Of a stretch of DNA of 64,000 bases, positions 29,595 to 39,044 are shown piece by piece; position 1 is the stretch's first letter; each line of letters opens with the position of its first letter. The translations under genes were made by a program, and so were the position numbers. The notes beneath the pieces are model-generated. The model saw only the letters and a list, made by a program, of their open reading frames with translations. It made no database searches and was not told the origin of the DNA. This DNA comes from Azospirillum cavernae (GTDB lineage: Bacteria > Pseudomonadota > Alphaproteobacteria > Azospirillales > Azospirillaceae), in assembly GCF_003590795.1 (NCBI RefSeq), contig NZ_QYUL01000003.1, forward strand, positions 186,001-250,000, read 5' to 3'.

Positions 29595-31889
29595 GGAGCG
29601 GCGGGAGGCGGCTTCCCGGCGCAGCATGGCGCTTTCGTTTTGCGACAGCCGCAGCCGTTTGGCCATCAGGCGCAGGATGATGGCGTGGAAACGGGCGGCC
29701 AACCGGGGATGGTCGATGTTGAGCTGTTCCATGCTGTCGTTCGGCAGGCCGTAGACCACGCTGGGAACCTCCGCGATCGCCGTCGCCTGGTGGGTGCCGG
29801 AGGTGTAGAGGTCTTCCTCCCCCACCATGGCGCCGCCGACCAGACTGGCGACGCGGCGGGGCGAGCCGTTTTCATCCTCGACCATCACCGACACGCGGCC
29901 TGAATCGACCAGATAGAGCATCGTCGCCGCCGTTCCCCGGCGAAACAGCAACTCGCCGCTGTCCAGATAGAAGGGCTGGAGATAGGTTTTCAGGAACTCC
30001 ACGGCGATGCCGTCGCCCAGCCCGGTCAGCAACCATTCGTTCAGCATCGGGAACTGGTCGTCCATCCGCCCCTCGAAGGTCGCCAGAATCTGCTCCTCCG
30101 CCCACTCCGTCGCGGCGTCCAGTGTGGGAAAACTGTCTTTTTTTTGCAGGCGCAGGCTGCCCGCGCTGTTGAGGACGCGCAGGATTCGCGGGGAAAGTCC
30201 GGTGAACACCACCGCCACGCCAGCCCGCTGGGCAATTTGTCGCACCTTGAAGAAGGTCATCGCCGCCGAGGTGTCGACGCCATCGACGCCTTTGAAGTCG
30301 AGAATCAGGAAGCGCATGACGTGGCGCACCGCCAGATCATGGCGAATCCGGTCCAACAACGGGCTGGCCATGCCAAAGAAGATGAAACCGCGAAAGACGA
30401 TGACGCGAATCGCCTCGCCCTGCTGGTCGAGAACCGTCTGTTCCTCCTCCGACCGTTGGAAGGTGCTGCGGAACTCAACGCCGCTCAGATCATGCTGGAC
30501 GACGTCGACACGGCTGTAATTGATGGCGAAATCCAGACAGGCGCCGATGATTCCCGCCAGCATTCCGACGGTGAAGCCGAACAGGATCGTCACCACCAGG
30601 ATGAGGATGATGAGCAGATACTCGCGAACCAGCAGGCGGGACCAGGATTCGACCAGCCACTCGTGCATCAGCGTCGCGCCAAGCGAGAGCAGGAAGGCGC
30701 CCAGAACGATCTTGGGCAGATAGCCGACCAGGGTCGGCGCGACGAACAGCACGGCGGCGCACAGCGCGGCGACGATCAACCCGCTGACCCGCGTCTTCGC
30801 CCCGGCGCGCAGAATGGTCAGGCTGCGCCCCGGCGACAGCAGGGCCAGATAGCCGCCCGCCAGCGCCGTGACCAGATTGGCCAGCCCATGGCCGCGCAAC
30901 TCCCGATCCAGATCCATGTCCTGGCCGGTGGCGACCTCCATGCCGGTGGCGCACAGCAGGATGGTGATGGCGGCCACCATCATCACCGCCGCCATTTCGC
31001 CAGCGTGGGACAGCAGAAGTTTCCATTGCAGATCCTGGACGCTCAACAGCTCCCAGGGGGAAAAGACGCGGATGTCGGTCAAGCCCTGGAACAGCCAGCC
31101 ATCGGCCCGCGCGGTGGCCAGATCGACGCCGGACACAGCGAGACCGGCGTAGACGGCGGCGATGTCGACGACCAGCAGCAGCGGCAGGGCCAGCGGATGG
31201 CGCGAGCGTTTCATCACGGCGAAAAACAGCGCCGCCATGGCGATGGCCACCAGCAACTGAGGCGATGGCCCTTGATCCAGCAAGCGGTGCAGGCCAGCCA
31301 GCGTCAAGGGCGTGTTGGCGATGATTCCCAGCGCGCCGCTGGTCATCAGCCAGCCGGTCGCCGCCAGAAAGCCGCCCATCACCGGAAAGGGCACGAATCG
31401 CACCCAGCGCCCCATGCGGAAGCTGCCCAGCAGATACAGCATCGCCCCGGTCGCCAGCGTGCTGATGAACAGCGCCAGCATGACGTGCGGCAGCACCATG
31501 CCGCCCAGCCCCATCTCGTTGAGCTGGGTCGCCAGAGCGGCCAGCATGATGGACAGGACGGACGTCGTGTTGGAATCGGGACCGGCGACGGAGAAATAGA
31601 GGGAGCTGATCAGGCTGACGATCAGGGCGCCCAGAATCGCGGTGATGAGGGTGACGGCGACGCCATAAGGCAGATAGCCCTCCAGTGGCCCGGAAAACAG
31701 GAGGGCGGCGTAGGAGGATCCATAGGTGATGGAGATGAAGCCGGACAGCGCCCCACCGGACAGATCGCCAATCAGGGCGTGCGAGGTCAGATAGGCGCCG
31801 ACCCGGCGGAGAGGATCGGACGGCATCCAGCGCGGCGCTGGAGACGCTGTGGCCCCGCCGTCCCGCTCCCGTCTCTCACGCTCTGTCAT
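29580..31889 (-). CDS. SulP (SLC26-type) anion transporter with STAS and cyclic-nucleotide-binding domains
   Basis: 769 residues in three parts: a SulP transport core with about 10-12 helices (residues 35-455), a STAS domain (about 480-600, LDFKGVDGVDTSAAMTFF with the regulatory loop), and a cNMP-binding domain (about 620-745, with VGGAMVGEEDLYTSGTHQATAIAE as the phosphate-binding cassette). SulP proteins move sulfate, bicarbonate or dicarboxylates. The C-terminal domain suggests gating by cAMP or cGMP; the cassette reads GEEDLYTSGTHQA where an RTA or RTS arginine normally contacts the phosphate, so binding may be altered. The ATG at 31889 has GGGAGG four to five bases upstream. Substrate not inferable. 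Confidence 0.9.
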   Translation of the reverse strand: MTERERRERDGGATASPAPRWMPSDPLRRVGAYLTSHALIGDLSGGALSGFISITYGSSYAALLFSGPLEGYLPYGVAVTLITAILGALIVSLISSLYFSVAGPDSNTTSVLSIMLAALATQLNEMGLGGMVLPHVMLALFISTLATGAMLYLLGSFRMGRWVRFVPFPVMGGFLAATGWLMTSGALGIIANTPLTLAGLHRLLDQGPSPQLLVAIAMAALFFAVMKRSRHPLALPLLLVVDIAAVYAGLAVSGVDLATARADGWLFQGLTDIRVFSPWELLSVQDLQWKLLLSHAGEMAAVMMVAAITILLCATGMEVATGQDMDLDRELRGHGLANLVTALAGGYLALLSPGRSLTILRAGAKTRVSGLIVAALCAAVLFVAPTLVGYLPKIVLGAFLLSLGATLMHEWLVESWSRLLVREYLLIILILVVTILFGFTVGMLAGIIGACLDFAINYSRVDVVQHDLSGVEFRSTFQRSEEEQTVLDQQGEAIRVIVFRGFIFFGMASPLLDRIRHDLAVRHVMRFLILDFKGVDGVDTSAAMTFFKVRQIAQRAGVAVVFTGLSPRILRVLNSAGSLRLQKKDSFPTLDAATEWAEEQILATFEGRMDDQFPMLNEWLLTGLGDGIAVEFLKTYLQPFYLDSGELLFRRGTAATMLYLVDSGRVSVMVEDENGSPRRVASLVGGAMVGEEDLYTSGTHQATAIAEVPSVVYGLPNDSMEQLNIDHPRLAARFHAIILRLMAKRLRLSQNESAMLRREAASRRSLKRA

Positions 31890-32380
31890 ACCGCCTCCCA
31901 CACCATCCGAACAACGGGCCGCCCCGCTGAAGTGCCCGCTTTGGAGCCTTGTTGAGCGGTGGCGGCGAAACCGCCACCACGGACCAACCGACGCTTGTTC
32001 AATTCGCCTGAAATGGACCTGATCGCATATTTCCCGAAAGGCTCGCGAGTATATTGTTATTCATATGTCTTTAAGGTAGTACCATGCAGCCTGTTGCACG
32101 TCCTATATGATTTCAGCACGGGTGGCGCGATGCGAAGAATGGATGGTGTGTCACCCGAGTTGTCTGACGTGCATGGCTTCGATGTGGCGCACAGCCTTGG
32201 AGCCAGCCTTGAGGTTCGCCAACCCCACCACCCGCCTGATGAATGGTTGAGACATAGAAAGACTTCATAATCAAAGATCGCAAATTTTTAAGAAAAGAAA
32301 ATCGGTTGTGAAGCGGGTGTTGCTCGCATACTCTGGTATTAATCGGATGATTGCGCGAGCAATATTCTGAAGGATGGTCT
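31890..32380. other. Divergent intergenic region, SulP fusion / aspartase-like gene
   Basis: 490 bases without a convincing gene; an open frame at 31959-32270 has no domain and no ribosome site. The right half is AT-rich and holds a promoter candidate and a small inverted repeat before the lyase gene. Confidence 0.45.
32306..32334 (+). promoter_or_regulatory. Possible promoter of the aspartase-ABC operon
   Basis: TTGTGA (32306-32311) and TACTCT (32329-32334) with 17-base spacing, 47 bases before the lyase start. An inverted repeat TGCTCGC (32321-32327) with GCGAGCA (32355-32361) overlaps the -10 and start region and could bind a regulator. Weak matches, so only a candidate. Confidence 0.35.
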
Positions 32381-33829
32381 ATGGGTGACGGAATGGTCGA
32401 TGATTCTGAGATAAGTTCATCAAATATTTCTGATTTATTAGGGAAGAGAATCGAATATGATTCTCTGGGCGAGGTCGCTCTGCCCGCCGATCGCCTCTAT
32501 GGCGTCCACACATGGCGGGCCGTGCGCAATTTTCCGGTATCCGGGCGGGGGCTGGCTCAGGAGCCGATTCTTTTGGACGCTCTGTTGCGCGTCAAGGAGG
32601 CCGCCGCGCGAAGCAACCGGGCGCTTGGTCATCTGGCGTCCGATCAGGCCCAGGCGATCATCGACTCCTGCCGCGCGGTGGTGGACGGCGCGCATCGCGA
32701 CGCCTTCGTCGTCGATCTGATGGAGGGGGCCGGCGGCACCTCCTGGAACATGAACGTCAACGAGGTTCTGGCCAATCTGGGGCTGCTTCAGCTTGGCCAT
32801 CGCCCGGGCGATTACCGGCATCTGCACCCCAACGATCACGTCAATCTCTGTCAATCCACCAACGATGTGGTGCCGACCGCCATCCAATTGGCGGCCTGGA
32901 CCTATGGCGACGGGCTGGTTGTCGCGTTGAACCGGCTGGCGGACGCGCTGGGTGAACGGGCAGCGGATTTTGCCGACGCGCTGCGTTTGGGCCGGACCTG
33001 CTTGCAGGACGCCCAGCCGATGACGTTGGGACAGGCCTTTGGCGGATACGCCAGTCTGGTCCGCCGTCTGGCGCGGCAATTGGGCGCGCTGTTGCCTGGG
33101 TTGAGCGCGGTTCCCTTGGGGGGGACCGCCATCGGCACCGGATTCGGCGCGGCGCCCGGCTTTCGGGATCGGGCGCTGGCGGAATTGTCCGAACTGACCG
33201 GGCGCGCTTTGCGCGCGCCGGACGACGCGTTCGACGCGATGCAGAACGCAGACACGCTGTCCCGCTTGTCGGGCGAACTGCGCACTGCCGCTCTGGCGCT
33301 GGGCAAGCTGGCCGGGGATCTGAGCCTGCTGGCCTCCGGCCCGGTCGGCGGTTTTGGCGAGGTGACGTTGCCGCCGGTGCAATCCGGCTCCTCGATCATG
33401 CCGGGAAAGATCAACCCGGTCATGCCCATGACCCTGTCGCAGATTGGCTTCGCGGTGGCCGGAAACGACGCCTGCATCGCCATGGCGGCGCAGCAGGGGC
33501 AGTTGGAGATCAACGCCTTTGGCCCGGTGATCGCCAGCCGCCTGTTTGAATCCTTCGCCTTGCTGACCCGTGGCGTCACTCTGTTCACCGACCAGTGCGT
33601 GACGGGGTTGACCGCCAACCGGCAGCGCTGCCTGGATCATCTGCTGGCGTCGGACGCGGTGGCGACAGCCTTGCTGCCCCGCGTCGGTTACGTCCAGGCG
33701 ACGGAGCTGGTGAAGGGCGCGCGCCGGGCGGGTCAACCCTTTCTGGACTCGCTGGAGCAGGCCGGGTTGCTGACACGGGATGAGGCGCTTACCCTGATCC
33801 GCGCTACCGCCATCACGCCCAATCTTTGA
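32381..33829 (+). CDS. aspA: Aspartate ammonia-lyase family enzyme
   Basis: 482 residues of the aspartase/fumarase C superfamily. Signature GSSIMPGKINPV carries the catalytic serine; NDVVPTAIQLAAW and the GGTAIGTGF segment match the aspartase/fumarase substrate sites. The N terminus (IEYDSLGEVALPADRLYGVHT) is aspartase-like. Expected reaction is aspartate to fumarate plus ammonia, though activity on a related amino acid cannot be excluded because sequence identity to classical AspA looks moderate. The ATG at 32381 has AAGGA six bases upstream; a TTG ten codons earlier is less likely. It starts an operon with a complete polar amino acid importer, suggesting uptake and deamination of the same substrate. 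Confidence 0.82.
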   Translation: MGDGMVDDSEISSSNISDLLGKRIEYDSLGEVALPADRLYGVHTWRAVRNFPVSGRGLAQEPILLDALLRVKEAAARSNRALGHLASDQAQAIIDSCRAVVDGAHRDAFVVDLMEGAGGTSWNMNVNEVLANLGLLQLGHRPGDYRHLHPNDHVNLCQSTNDVVPTAIQLAAWTYGDGLVVALNRLADALGERAADFADALRLGRTCLQDAQPMTLGQAFGGYASLVRRLARQLGALLPGLSAVPLGGTAIGTGFGAAPGFRDRALAELSELTGRALRAPDDAFDAMQNADTLSRLSGELRTAALALGKLAGDLSLLASGPVGGFGEVTLPPVQSGSSIMPGKINPVMPMTLSQIGFAVAGNDACIAMAAQQGQLEINAFGPVIASRLFESFALLTRGVTLFTDQCVTGLTANRQRCLDHLLASDAVATALLPRVGYVQATELVKGARRAGQPFLDSLEQAGLLTRDEALTLIRATAITPNL

Positions 33830-33846
33830 TACGAGAGAGGTTCCTC

Positions 33847-34656
33847 ATGCTCTCCAGAATCGCCGCTTCCTTGCTTTTTCTGCTGCTGACGATCACGACG
33901 GCTTTAGCGGGGGTTGACGATATCAAGGCGATCCAGGCGAAGGGCGTCCTTGTTGTTGGTGTGAAGGCCGATTACCGGCCCTGGGGGTTCATCGACCCAT
34001 CGGGGGCGTTCGTCGGCATGGAAATTGACATGGCGAACGAGATCGCCAAGCGTTTGGGCGTCCGCCTGGAAATGGTGCCCGTCACCACCGCCAACCGCAT
34101 CGAATTTCTGCGGCAGGGCCGCATCGATCTGATCCTGGCGACCATGTCGGACACCCCGGCCCGCCGTCAGGCCGCCACCGTGATCGATCCGCCCTATTAC
34201 GCGGGCGGCACCAACATCCTCGCCCGCAAATCGATGAACTTCCATCGTTGGCAGGATCTGCGCGGACGGCGGGTCTGCGGCCTTCAGGGCGCCTATTACA
34301 ACCGCCCGGTTGCGGAAAATTGGGGCGCCATCATCGTGGCCTTCCCCGGCGTGCCGGAGGCTTACATCGATCTGTTGGCGGGCAATTGCGACGCCTTCGT
34401 GCAGGACAGTTCGCTCATCGCGTCCACCCTGGTCAGCGACAGCGCGAAATGGGCGGATTTTGAGATGCCGATGGAGACCTTTGGCGAACAGGCCTGGGTG
34501 ATGGCTGTGTCGGCGGCCAATCGCGACGGCACCTTTGCCACCTTTCTGTCGCGGCTGAGCGTCGAATGGCACCGCACGGGTCACTTGATCGAGTTGGAAA
34601 AAAACTGGGGCATCCCGCCGTCGCCGTTTCTCAAGACGATGCACGAGAAAAGCTAA
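33847..34656 (+). CDS. Polar amino acid ABC transporter periplasmic binding protein
   Basis: 269 residues, family 3 solute-binding protein. The ATG at 33847 follows GAGAGG and opens a signal peptide (MLSRIAASLLFLLLTITTA, cleavage near ALA-GV). Ligand-pocket segments YRPWGFIDPSGAFVGMEIDM and LILATMSDTPARR are present, as is a VCGLQGAYYN segment shared with the orphan binding protein at 23730-24542. It lies 17 bases after the lyase stop and directly before two permeases and an ATPase. Most likely binds an acidic or polar amino acid; the lyase neighbour favours aspartate or a relative. Confidence 0.9.
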   Translation: MLSRIAASLLFLLLTITTALAGVDDIKAIQAKGVLVVGVKADYRPWGFIDPSGAFVGMEIDMANEIAKRLGVRLEMVPVTTANRIEFLRQGRIDLILATMSDTPARRQAATVIDPPYYAGGTNILARKSMNFHRWQDLRGRRVCGLQGAYYNRPVAENWGAIIVAFPGVPEAYIDLLAGNCDAFVQDSSLIASTLVSDSAKWADFEMPMETFGEQAWVMAVSAANRDGTFATFLSRLSVEWHRTGHLIELEKNWGIPPSPFLKTMHEKS

Positions 34657-34680
34657 GCCGTTGTTGTGGAGCAGATTGGC

Positions 34681-35442
34681 ATGAACGGCGTTTGGGAATG
34701 GTTCGCCTGGTTGAATCAAGCGCACGGCATAAATCTGCCGGTGTTCTATGATTCCTATGACCGGCAACGCTTCTTCGCCGGTCTGCTGACCACGTTGGAG
34801 TTGTCGGCGTTGAGCGTGGTCGCCAGCGTCGTCATCGGGTTGATCGGCGCGTGGCTGTTGGGCACCTCGTCGATCATCGCCCGGCGGCTGGTGCATGGCT
34901 ATGTCCATGCTTTCCGCAACACCCCGCCGTTGATCCAATTGTCGTTTCTGTATTTCGCGGTCGGCAATCTGCTGCCGCGCCTGGAAGGGGTGGGCGGGAG
35001 CAGCCGTCCGCTTCTCGATGGATTCGCCTGGGCGGTCATCACTCTGTCGCTGTTCGGCGGCTCTTTCAACGTTGAGATCTTTCGTTCCGGGATCGAGGCG
35101 GTCCCGGCTTCCACCATCGAGGCGGCGGAGTCGTTGGGGTTTGGCCGTTGGCGTTTGTACCGTCATGTCGTCCTGCCGCTGGCGCTGCGCATCTGCCTGC
35201 CAGCGCTCAGCAACAATCTGGTCAATCTGGTGAAGACCTCGACCCTGGCCTACGCCATTGGCGTGCCGGAGCTGCTGTATGTTTCGGCGCAAGTCTGGTC
35301 GGACACCATGAATGTGCGGGAGATGATGAATCTTCTGCTGGTCGCCTATGTCGGCATTGTTGGCGTGCTGTCCTTTGGTCTGCGTCGGCTGGAGACGGCG
35401 TTGCGGGTGCCGGGCCTAGGCACGGTGGGGGGGCGGATATGA
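34681..35442 (+). CDS. Polar amino acid ABC transporter permease (first)
   Basis: 253 residues, HisM/GlnP-type permease with the signature HAFRNTPPLIQLSFLYF and the coupling motif EAAESLGFGRWRLYRHVVLP. The ATG at 34681 has GGAG nine bases upstream; a GTG at 34666 is also in frame. Its stop overlaps the next permease start (ATGA). Confidence 0.9.
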   Translation: MNGVWEWFAWLNQAHGINLPVFYDSYDRQRFFAGLLTTLELSALSVVASVVIGLIGAWLLGTSSIIARRLVHGYVHAFRNTPPLIQLSFLYFAVGNLLPRLEGVGGSSRPLLDGFAWAVITLSLFGGSFNVEIFRSGIEAVPASTIEAAESLGFGRWRLYRHVVLPLALRICLPALSNNLVNLVKTSTLAYAIGVPELLYVSAQVWSDTMNVREMMNLLLVAYVGIVGVLSFGLRRLETALRVPGLGTVGGRI

Positions 35443-36218
35443 ACGCTCTTCGGGTTTCGGGCCGCTTTGGCGTCGGCATGATGGGGCTGCTGCTGGCCAG
35501 CGTGCTGTTTGGCGAGGTGCAGGCGGCGGATGGCTCGGCAAGCCTGCTGGCGACCATGTGGAAATGGGCGCCGCTGATCGGGCAGGGGTTTCTGCTGAAC
35601 ATCCTCATCAGCGTGGTGGCGATGACGCTTGGCACCGTCGCCGGGCTTGGGCTTGGGCTGGGGCAGATGTCGCCGATCTGGCCGTTGCGGCACGCCGCGC
35701 AGATCGTGACCCAATTCTTCCGCAACGCGCCGTGGCTGGTTCTGCTGTTCTATTGCATTCTGCTGCTGCCCTATGAAATGCGGCTGGGTGGTCTGGTGGT
35801 GGCGATGCCCGCCTGGATCAAGGCCACGGTCGGGCTTGCCCTGCCGGTGATGGGCAACGTGTCGGAGATCGTGCGCGGCGGGGTCCAGGCGCTGCCCCCG
35901 GCGCAGTGGGATTCCGCCGAAGCGCTGGCCTTCAACCGGCGTCAGACCCTGTGGATGGTGATCCTGCCGCAGGCGATCAAGCCGATGCTGCCGCCCTGGA
36001 TGAATCTGTACGCCGTGCTGATTATGGCGACTCCGCTGGTGTCGGTGGTCGGGGTCGAGGAGGCGATGACGCTGACCCGTTTCGCCCTGTCCGCCGAAAA
36101 CCGCAGCGAATTGCTGTTGCCGATGTATCTGGCGCTGCTGATCGCCTTTTTCGCCTATTGCTACCCCATCGCCCGCTGGACCGCCCGCCTGGAGCGCCGG
36201 TTTGCCGTCAAACTCTGA
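35439..36218 (+). CDS. Polar amino acid ABC transporter permease (second)
   Basis: 259 residues, second permease of the importer, with VTQFFRNAPWLVLLFYCILL and the coupling region DSAEALAFNRRQTLWMVILPQ. The open frame runs upstream into the first permease, but the ATG at 35439 interlocked with the upstream stop is the natural start and gives a proper N-terminal hydrophobic segment. An alanine-rich signal-like segment (VLFGEVQAADG) follows the first helix. Confidence 0.9.
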   Translation: MNALRVSGRFGVGMMGLLLASVLFGEVQAADGSASLLATMWKWAPLIGQGFLLNILISVVAMTLGTVAGLGLGLGQMSPIWPLRHAAQIVTQFFRNAPWLVLLFYCILLLPYEMRLGGLVVAMPAWIKATVGLALPVMGNVSEIVRGGVQALPPAQWDSAEALAFNRRQTLWMVILPQAIKPMLPPWMNLYAVLIMATPLVSVVGVEEAMTLTRFALSAENRSELLLPMYLALLIAFFAYCYPIARWTARLERRFAVKL

Positions 36219-36230
36219 GGAGGTCCGTTG

Positions 36231-37025
36231 ATGCTCGACACCATCGCCGAACGCCCGGCCCCAGCCGCCGTCGCGTCCGCTCGCCCGGCGGCGGCTCCGG
36301 CGGTCATGCTCGCCAACGTCCGCAAGAGCTTTGGATCGACGCGGGTGCTGAACGGGGTGACGCTGTCGGTCAAACGGGGAGACGTCACCTGCGTGATCGG
36401 GCCGTCGGGGTCCGGGAAATCAACGCTTTTGCGGTGCATCAACGCGCTGACCCCGGTTGATGCGGGAACGGTCGTCGTCGAAGGCATTGCGGTTCATGAC
36501 CCGGCGCTCGACAAGCTCGCCTTGCGCCGCCGCGTCGGCATGGTGTTCCAGCAATACAATCTGTTTCCCCACAAAACGGCGCTGGAAAACGTCATGATGG
36601 CGCCGATCCATGTTCTGCAAGAGGACCGGGAGGAGGTGGAGGCGCGGGCGGTCGCGTTGCTCACCAAAATCCGTTTGCTGGACAAGGCCCATTGCTACCC
36701 CGGTGCCCTGTCCGGCGGGCAACAGCAGCGCGTGGCGATCGCCCGTTCGCTGGCGATGCGGCCGACCATCATGCTGTTCGACGAAGTGACCGCCGCCCTG
36801 GACCCGGTGATGGTCAAGGAGGTTCTGTCGACCATCCGCGATCTGGCGGAAGAGGGCATCACCTGCATCCTGGTGACTCACGAAATGGGCTTCGCCCGCG
36901 AGGTTGCCGATCAGGTTTGCTTCACCGATCATGGAATCGTCGTGGAGGAAGGGCCGCCCGAGATGATCTTCACCCAGCCAGAGGACCCGCGCACCCGCGA
37001 CTTCCTCGGCCATGTGACGTTCTGA
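36231..37025 (+). CDS. Polar amino acid ABC transporter ATPase
   Basis: 264 residues, GlnQ/HisP-type ATPase: Walker A GPSGSGKST, Q-loop MVFQQYNLFPHKT, signature LSGGQQQRVAIARSL, Walker B MLFDEVTAALDP (Val where most relatives have Pro) and switch His in VTHEMGF. A 25-residue Ala/Pro-rich N-terminal extension precedes the ABC fold. The ATG at 36231 has GAGGAGG seven bases upstream. Last gene of the lyase-importer operon, convergent with the short-chain dehydrogenase. Confidence 0.93.
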   Translation: MLDTIAERPAPAAVASARPAAAPAVMLANVRKSFGSTRVLNGVTLSVKRGDVTCVIGPSGSGKSTLLRCINALTPVDAGTVVVEGIAVHDPALDKLALRRRVGMVFQQYNLFPHKTALENVMMAPIHVLQEDREEVEARAVALLTKIRLLDKAHCYPGALSGGQQQRVAIARSLAMRPTIMLFDEVTAALDPVMVKEVLSTIRDLAEEGITCILVTHEMGFAREVADQVCFTDHGIVVEEGPPEMIFTQPEDPRTRDFLGHVTF

Positions 37026-37044
37026 AACGTGATTTTCTAAGGCT

Positions 37045-37773
37045 TTACGGCAGATTGCGCACGTCGGCGACGGGGTCGCGTCCGAACGCGTCACTCAACA
37101 GGTGGGCGAGCATCGTGGCGGCGCAAGCCTCTGGCGAGGTCAGGGCGCCGCTGTCCTTCAGAGAGACGAATCGCTCTCGCAGGATGAAACGGTCCTCCGG
37201 CGTGGCGCGCAGGGTGGCCTGCATGTCGGTGTCCACCACCCCAGGGGCGACGCTGGCGATGCGCAGACCGGGCCGCGCGTCGGCGGCGACGGCGCGGGCG
37301 TGGTGGTCCAGCGCGGCCTTGGTCGCGCCATAGACGCTCCATCCCGTATAGACGGTGCGCCCGGCCCCGCTCGACACATGCAAAACCCGGCGGTCGGGCT
37401 GGCCGTCGGTGGCGGCGATGACGGCGTCGGCCAGGATCAACGGCGCCGTGACGTTCAGCGCGACGGCCCGCGCGATGGCCGCCGGATCCAACGTTCCGGC
37501 GGGGCCGATCGGCTCCACCATCCCGGCGTTGTTGATGAGCAGAACCGGGCCAAGGCCGGGATTGTCCAGAAAGCGGTCGAGCGGTCCGCCCTTGGCCGTC
37601 AAGGCGGCGACCGCGTCGGGGTTGGAGAGATCGACGGCGATCTGTTCCAGACGCCCGGCCAGCGACTCATTGCCCAAGCGCGCCAATCCCAAAACGGCGG
37701 CGCCCTGGTCGAGCAGAGCGGCGGCCAACGCCGCGCCAAGCCCACGGGAATGGCCGGTGACGATGGCTTTCAT
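37045..37773 (-). CDS. Short-chain dehydrogenase/reductase
   Basis: 242-residue NAD(P)-dependent oxidoreductase. Glycine motif TGHSRGLG with an arginine that suggests NADP preference, NNAG in the central strand, catalytic serine in HVSSGAGRT and YGATK (Tyr and Lys). General shape resembles sepiapterin-reductase-like members, but the substrate is not predictable. It lies downstream of the esterase gene on the same strand, with about 70 bases between them. Confidence 0.88.
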   Translation of the reverse strand: MKAIVTGHSRGLGAALAAALLDQGAAVLGLARLGNESLAGRLEQIAVDLSNPDAVAALTAKGGPLDRFLDNPGLGPVLLINNAGMVEPIGPAGTLDPAAIARAVALNVTAPLILADAVIAATDGQPDRRVLHVSSGAGRTVYTGWSVYGATKAALDHHARAVAADARPGLRIASVAPGVVDTDMQATLRATPEDRFILRERFVSLKDSGALTSPEACAATMLAHLLSDAFGRDPVADVRNLP

Positions 37774-37842
37774 GGCGATGGTCCTTTGGGAGCTGGCGGT
37801 TTCGGCCGAACTCCGGAAAGGTCGGTGATGCGGACGCCCGCG

Positions 37843-38850
37843 TCAAGCTTCGGTCGGTTGCGCGCCGCGCGCGAACGCCTCGGTCAGATGCTGGCGCACC
37901 GCCAACGCGGCGCGGGTGACGGCCCCGTCCGCCGCCTCGACCAACCGGGTCATGCTGGCGAAGGAGTGGGGCAGGGATTCATACACCGACAACGCGAACG
38001 GAACGTCGGACGCCGCCAACCGTTCGGCCAGCCGCAGGCTGTCGTCGCGCAGGCAATCCAGACCGGCGGCCAGCAACAGAAGCGGCGGCAACCCTTTGAG
38101 ATCGGCCAGCAGCGGCGCCGCGCGCGGGTCGCGGGTCGGTTCGGCGTGGCCGAGATACTGGTCCCAATACCAGCGCATCCGCGCCGTGGTCAGGCCATAA
38201 CGGCCATCGCCAAAGCGACGGTGCGACACCGTATGAAAATCATGGGCGAACATGCCGTAGAACAGCAGGCCGAAGGACACGCGCGGTTCGCCCGGCGCGC
38301 GGGCGGCCAGCGCGACCCCCAGCGCCAGATTGGCCCCGGCGGAATCGCCGCCGACGGCGATGCGCTCGCCGTCCAGCCCATGGGAGGCGCCATGGCGCGC
38401 CACCCAACGCAGCGCGGCCAAGGCCTCGTCATGTTGATGAGGGAAACGGTGTTCGGGAGCCTTGCCATAGGCGACAGCGACCACGGCGGCGCCGCTGCGC
38501 AGGGCGAGCAGCCGCAACAGCCGGTCGTGGGTGTCAACGCTGTTCACGGCGAAGCCGCCGCCGTGGAAATAGAGCAGCACCGGCAGCGGGCCGTCCTGCG
38601 TCGTCGGCGGGCGGTAGAGCCGCAGTTGCAAGGGTCCGACCGGCCCCTCGGCGACGATGTCGCGGGCGGGAATGGGGGGCGCGTTCTGGTTCAAAAAGAC
38701 ATGGGCGCGCTCCGCCGCCGCGCGGGCCTGGGCGATGGGCATGGTCAAGGGATCCGCCGAAGCCAACCCCAACGCGCCCATCCGCTCGTGCAGGGCGGTG
38801 ACTTGCGGGTCCAAACGGTCGAGCGCGAAAAGCTGATTGGTGTCCGGCAT
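37843..38850 (-). CDS. Alpha/beta hydrolase, hormone-sensitive-lipase family esterase
   Basis: 335 residues of the HSL (family IV) esterases, cytoplasmic. Oxyanion motif FHGGGF, nucleophile elbow GGDSAG, catalytic Asp in the LAAGLDCLRDD segment and His in LPHSFAS. Acts on short-chain esters; natural substrate unknown. Upstream DNA (38880-38960) is AT-rich with a TATAAT on the minus strand at 38926-38921 and a partial palindrome ATCTA..TAGAT at 38905-38923, perhaps the promoter and an operator, although no good -35 is seen. Confidence 0.9.
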   Translation of the reverse strand: MPDTNQLFALDRLDPQVTALHERMGALGLASADPLTMPIAQARAAAERAHVFLNQNAPPIPARDIVAEGPVGPLQLRLYRPPTTQDGPLPVLLYFHGGGFAVNSVDTHDRLLRLLALRSGAAVVAVAYGKAPEHRFPHQHDEALAALRWVARHGASHGLDGERIAVGGDSAGANLALGVALAARAPGEPRVSFGLLFYGMFAHDFHTVSHRRFGDGRYGLTTARMRWYWDQYLGHAEPTRDPRAAPLLADLKGLPPLLLLAAGLDCLRDDSLRLAERLAASDVPFALSVYESLPHSFASMTRLVEAADGAVTRAALAVRQHLTEAFARGAQPTEA

Positions 38851-39044
38851 AACCCCATCCCCTTGATCGAGCGATCCATGGGCCAGACGCTACGCGGGCA
38901 TATATCTACTGACAATATAGATTATAAATCCAATAAACAGCAATATCATACTGTGAAATTATGGCGCAAGCGAGCTTCCGGCGGGCGCGACGCGGTCGCC
39001 GGATCAAGCGGCGGTCGGGGGGCGGACGAGGCGGCGGAGAAACA

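Noticed and set aside
31959-32270. 103-codon frame upstream of the aspartase-like gene
   Set aside because: No ribosome site, no domain and irregular codon use; more likely intergenic.
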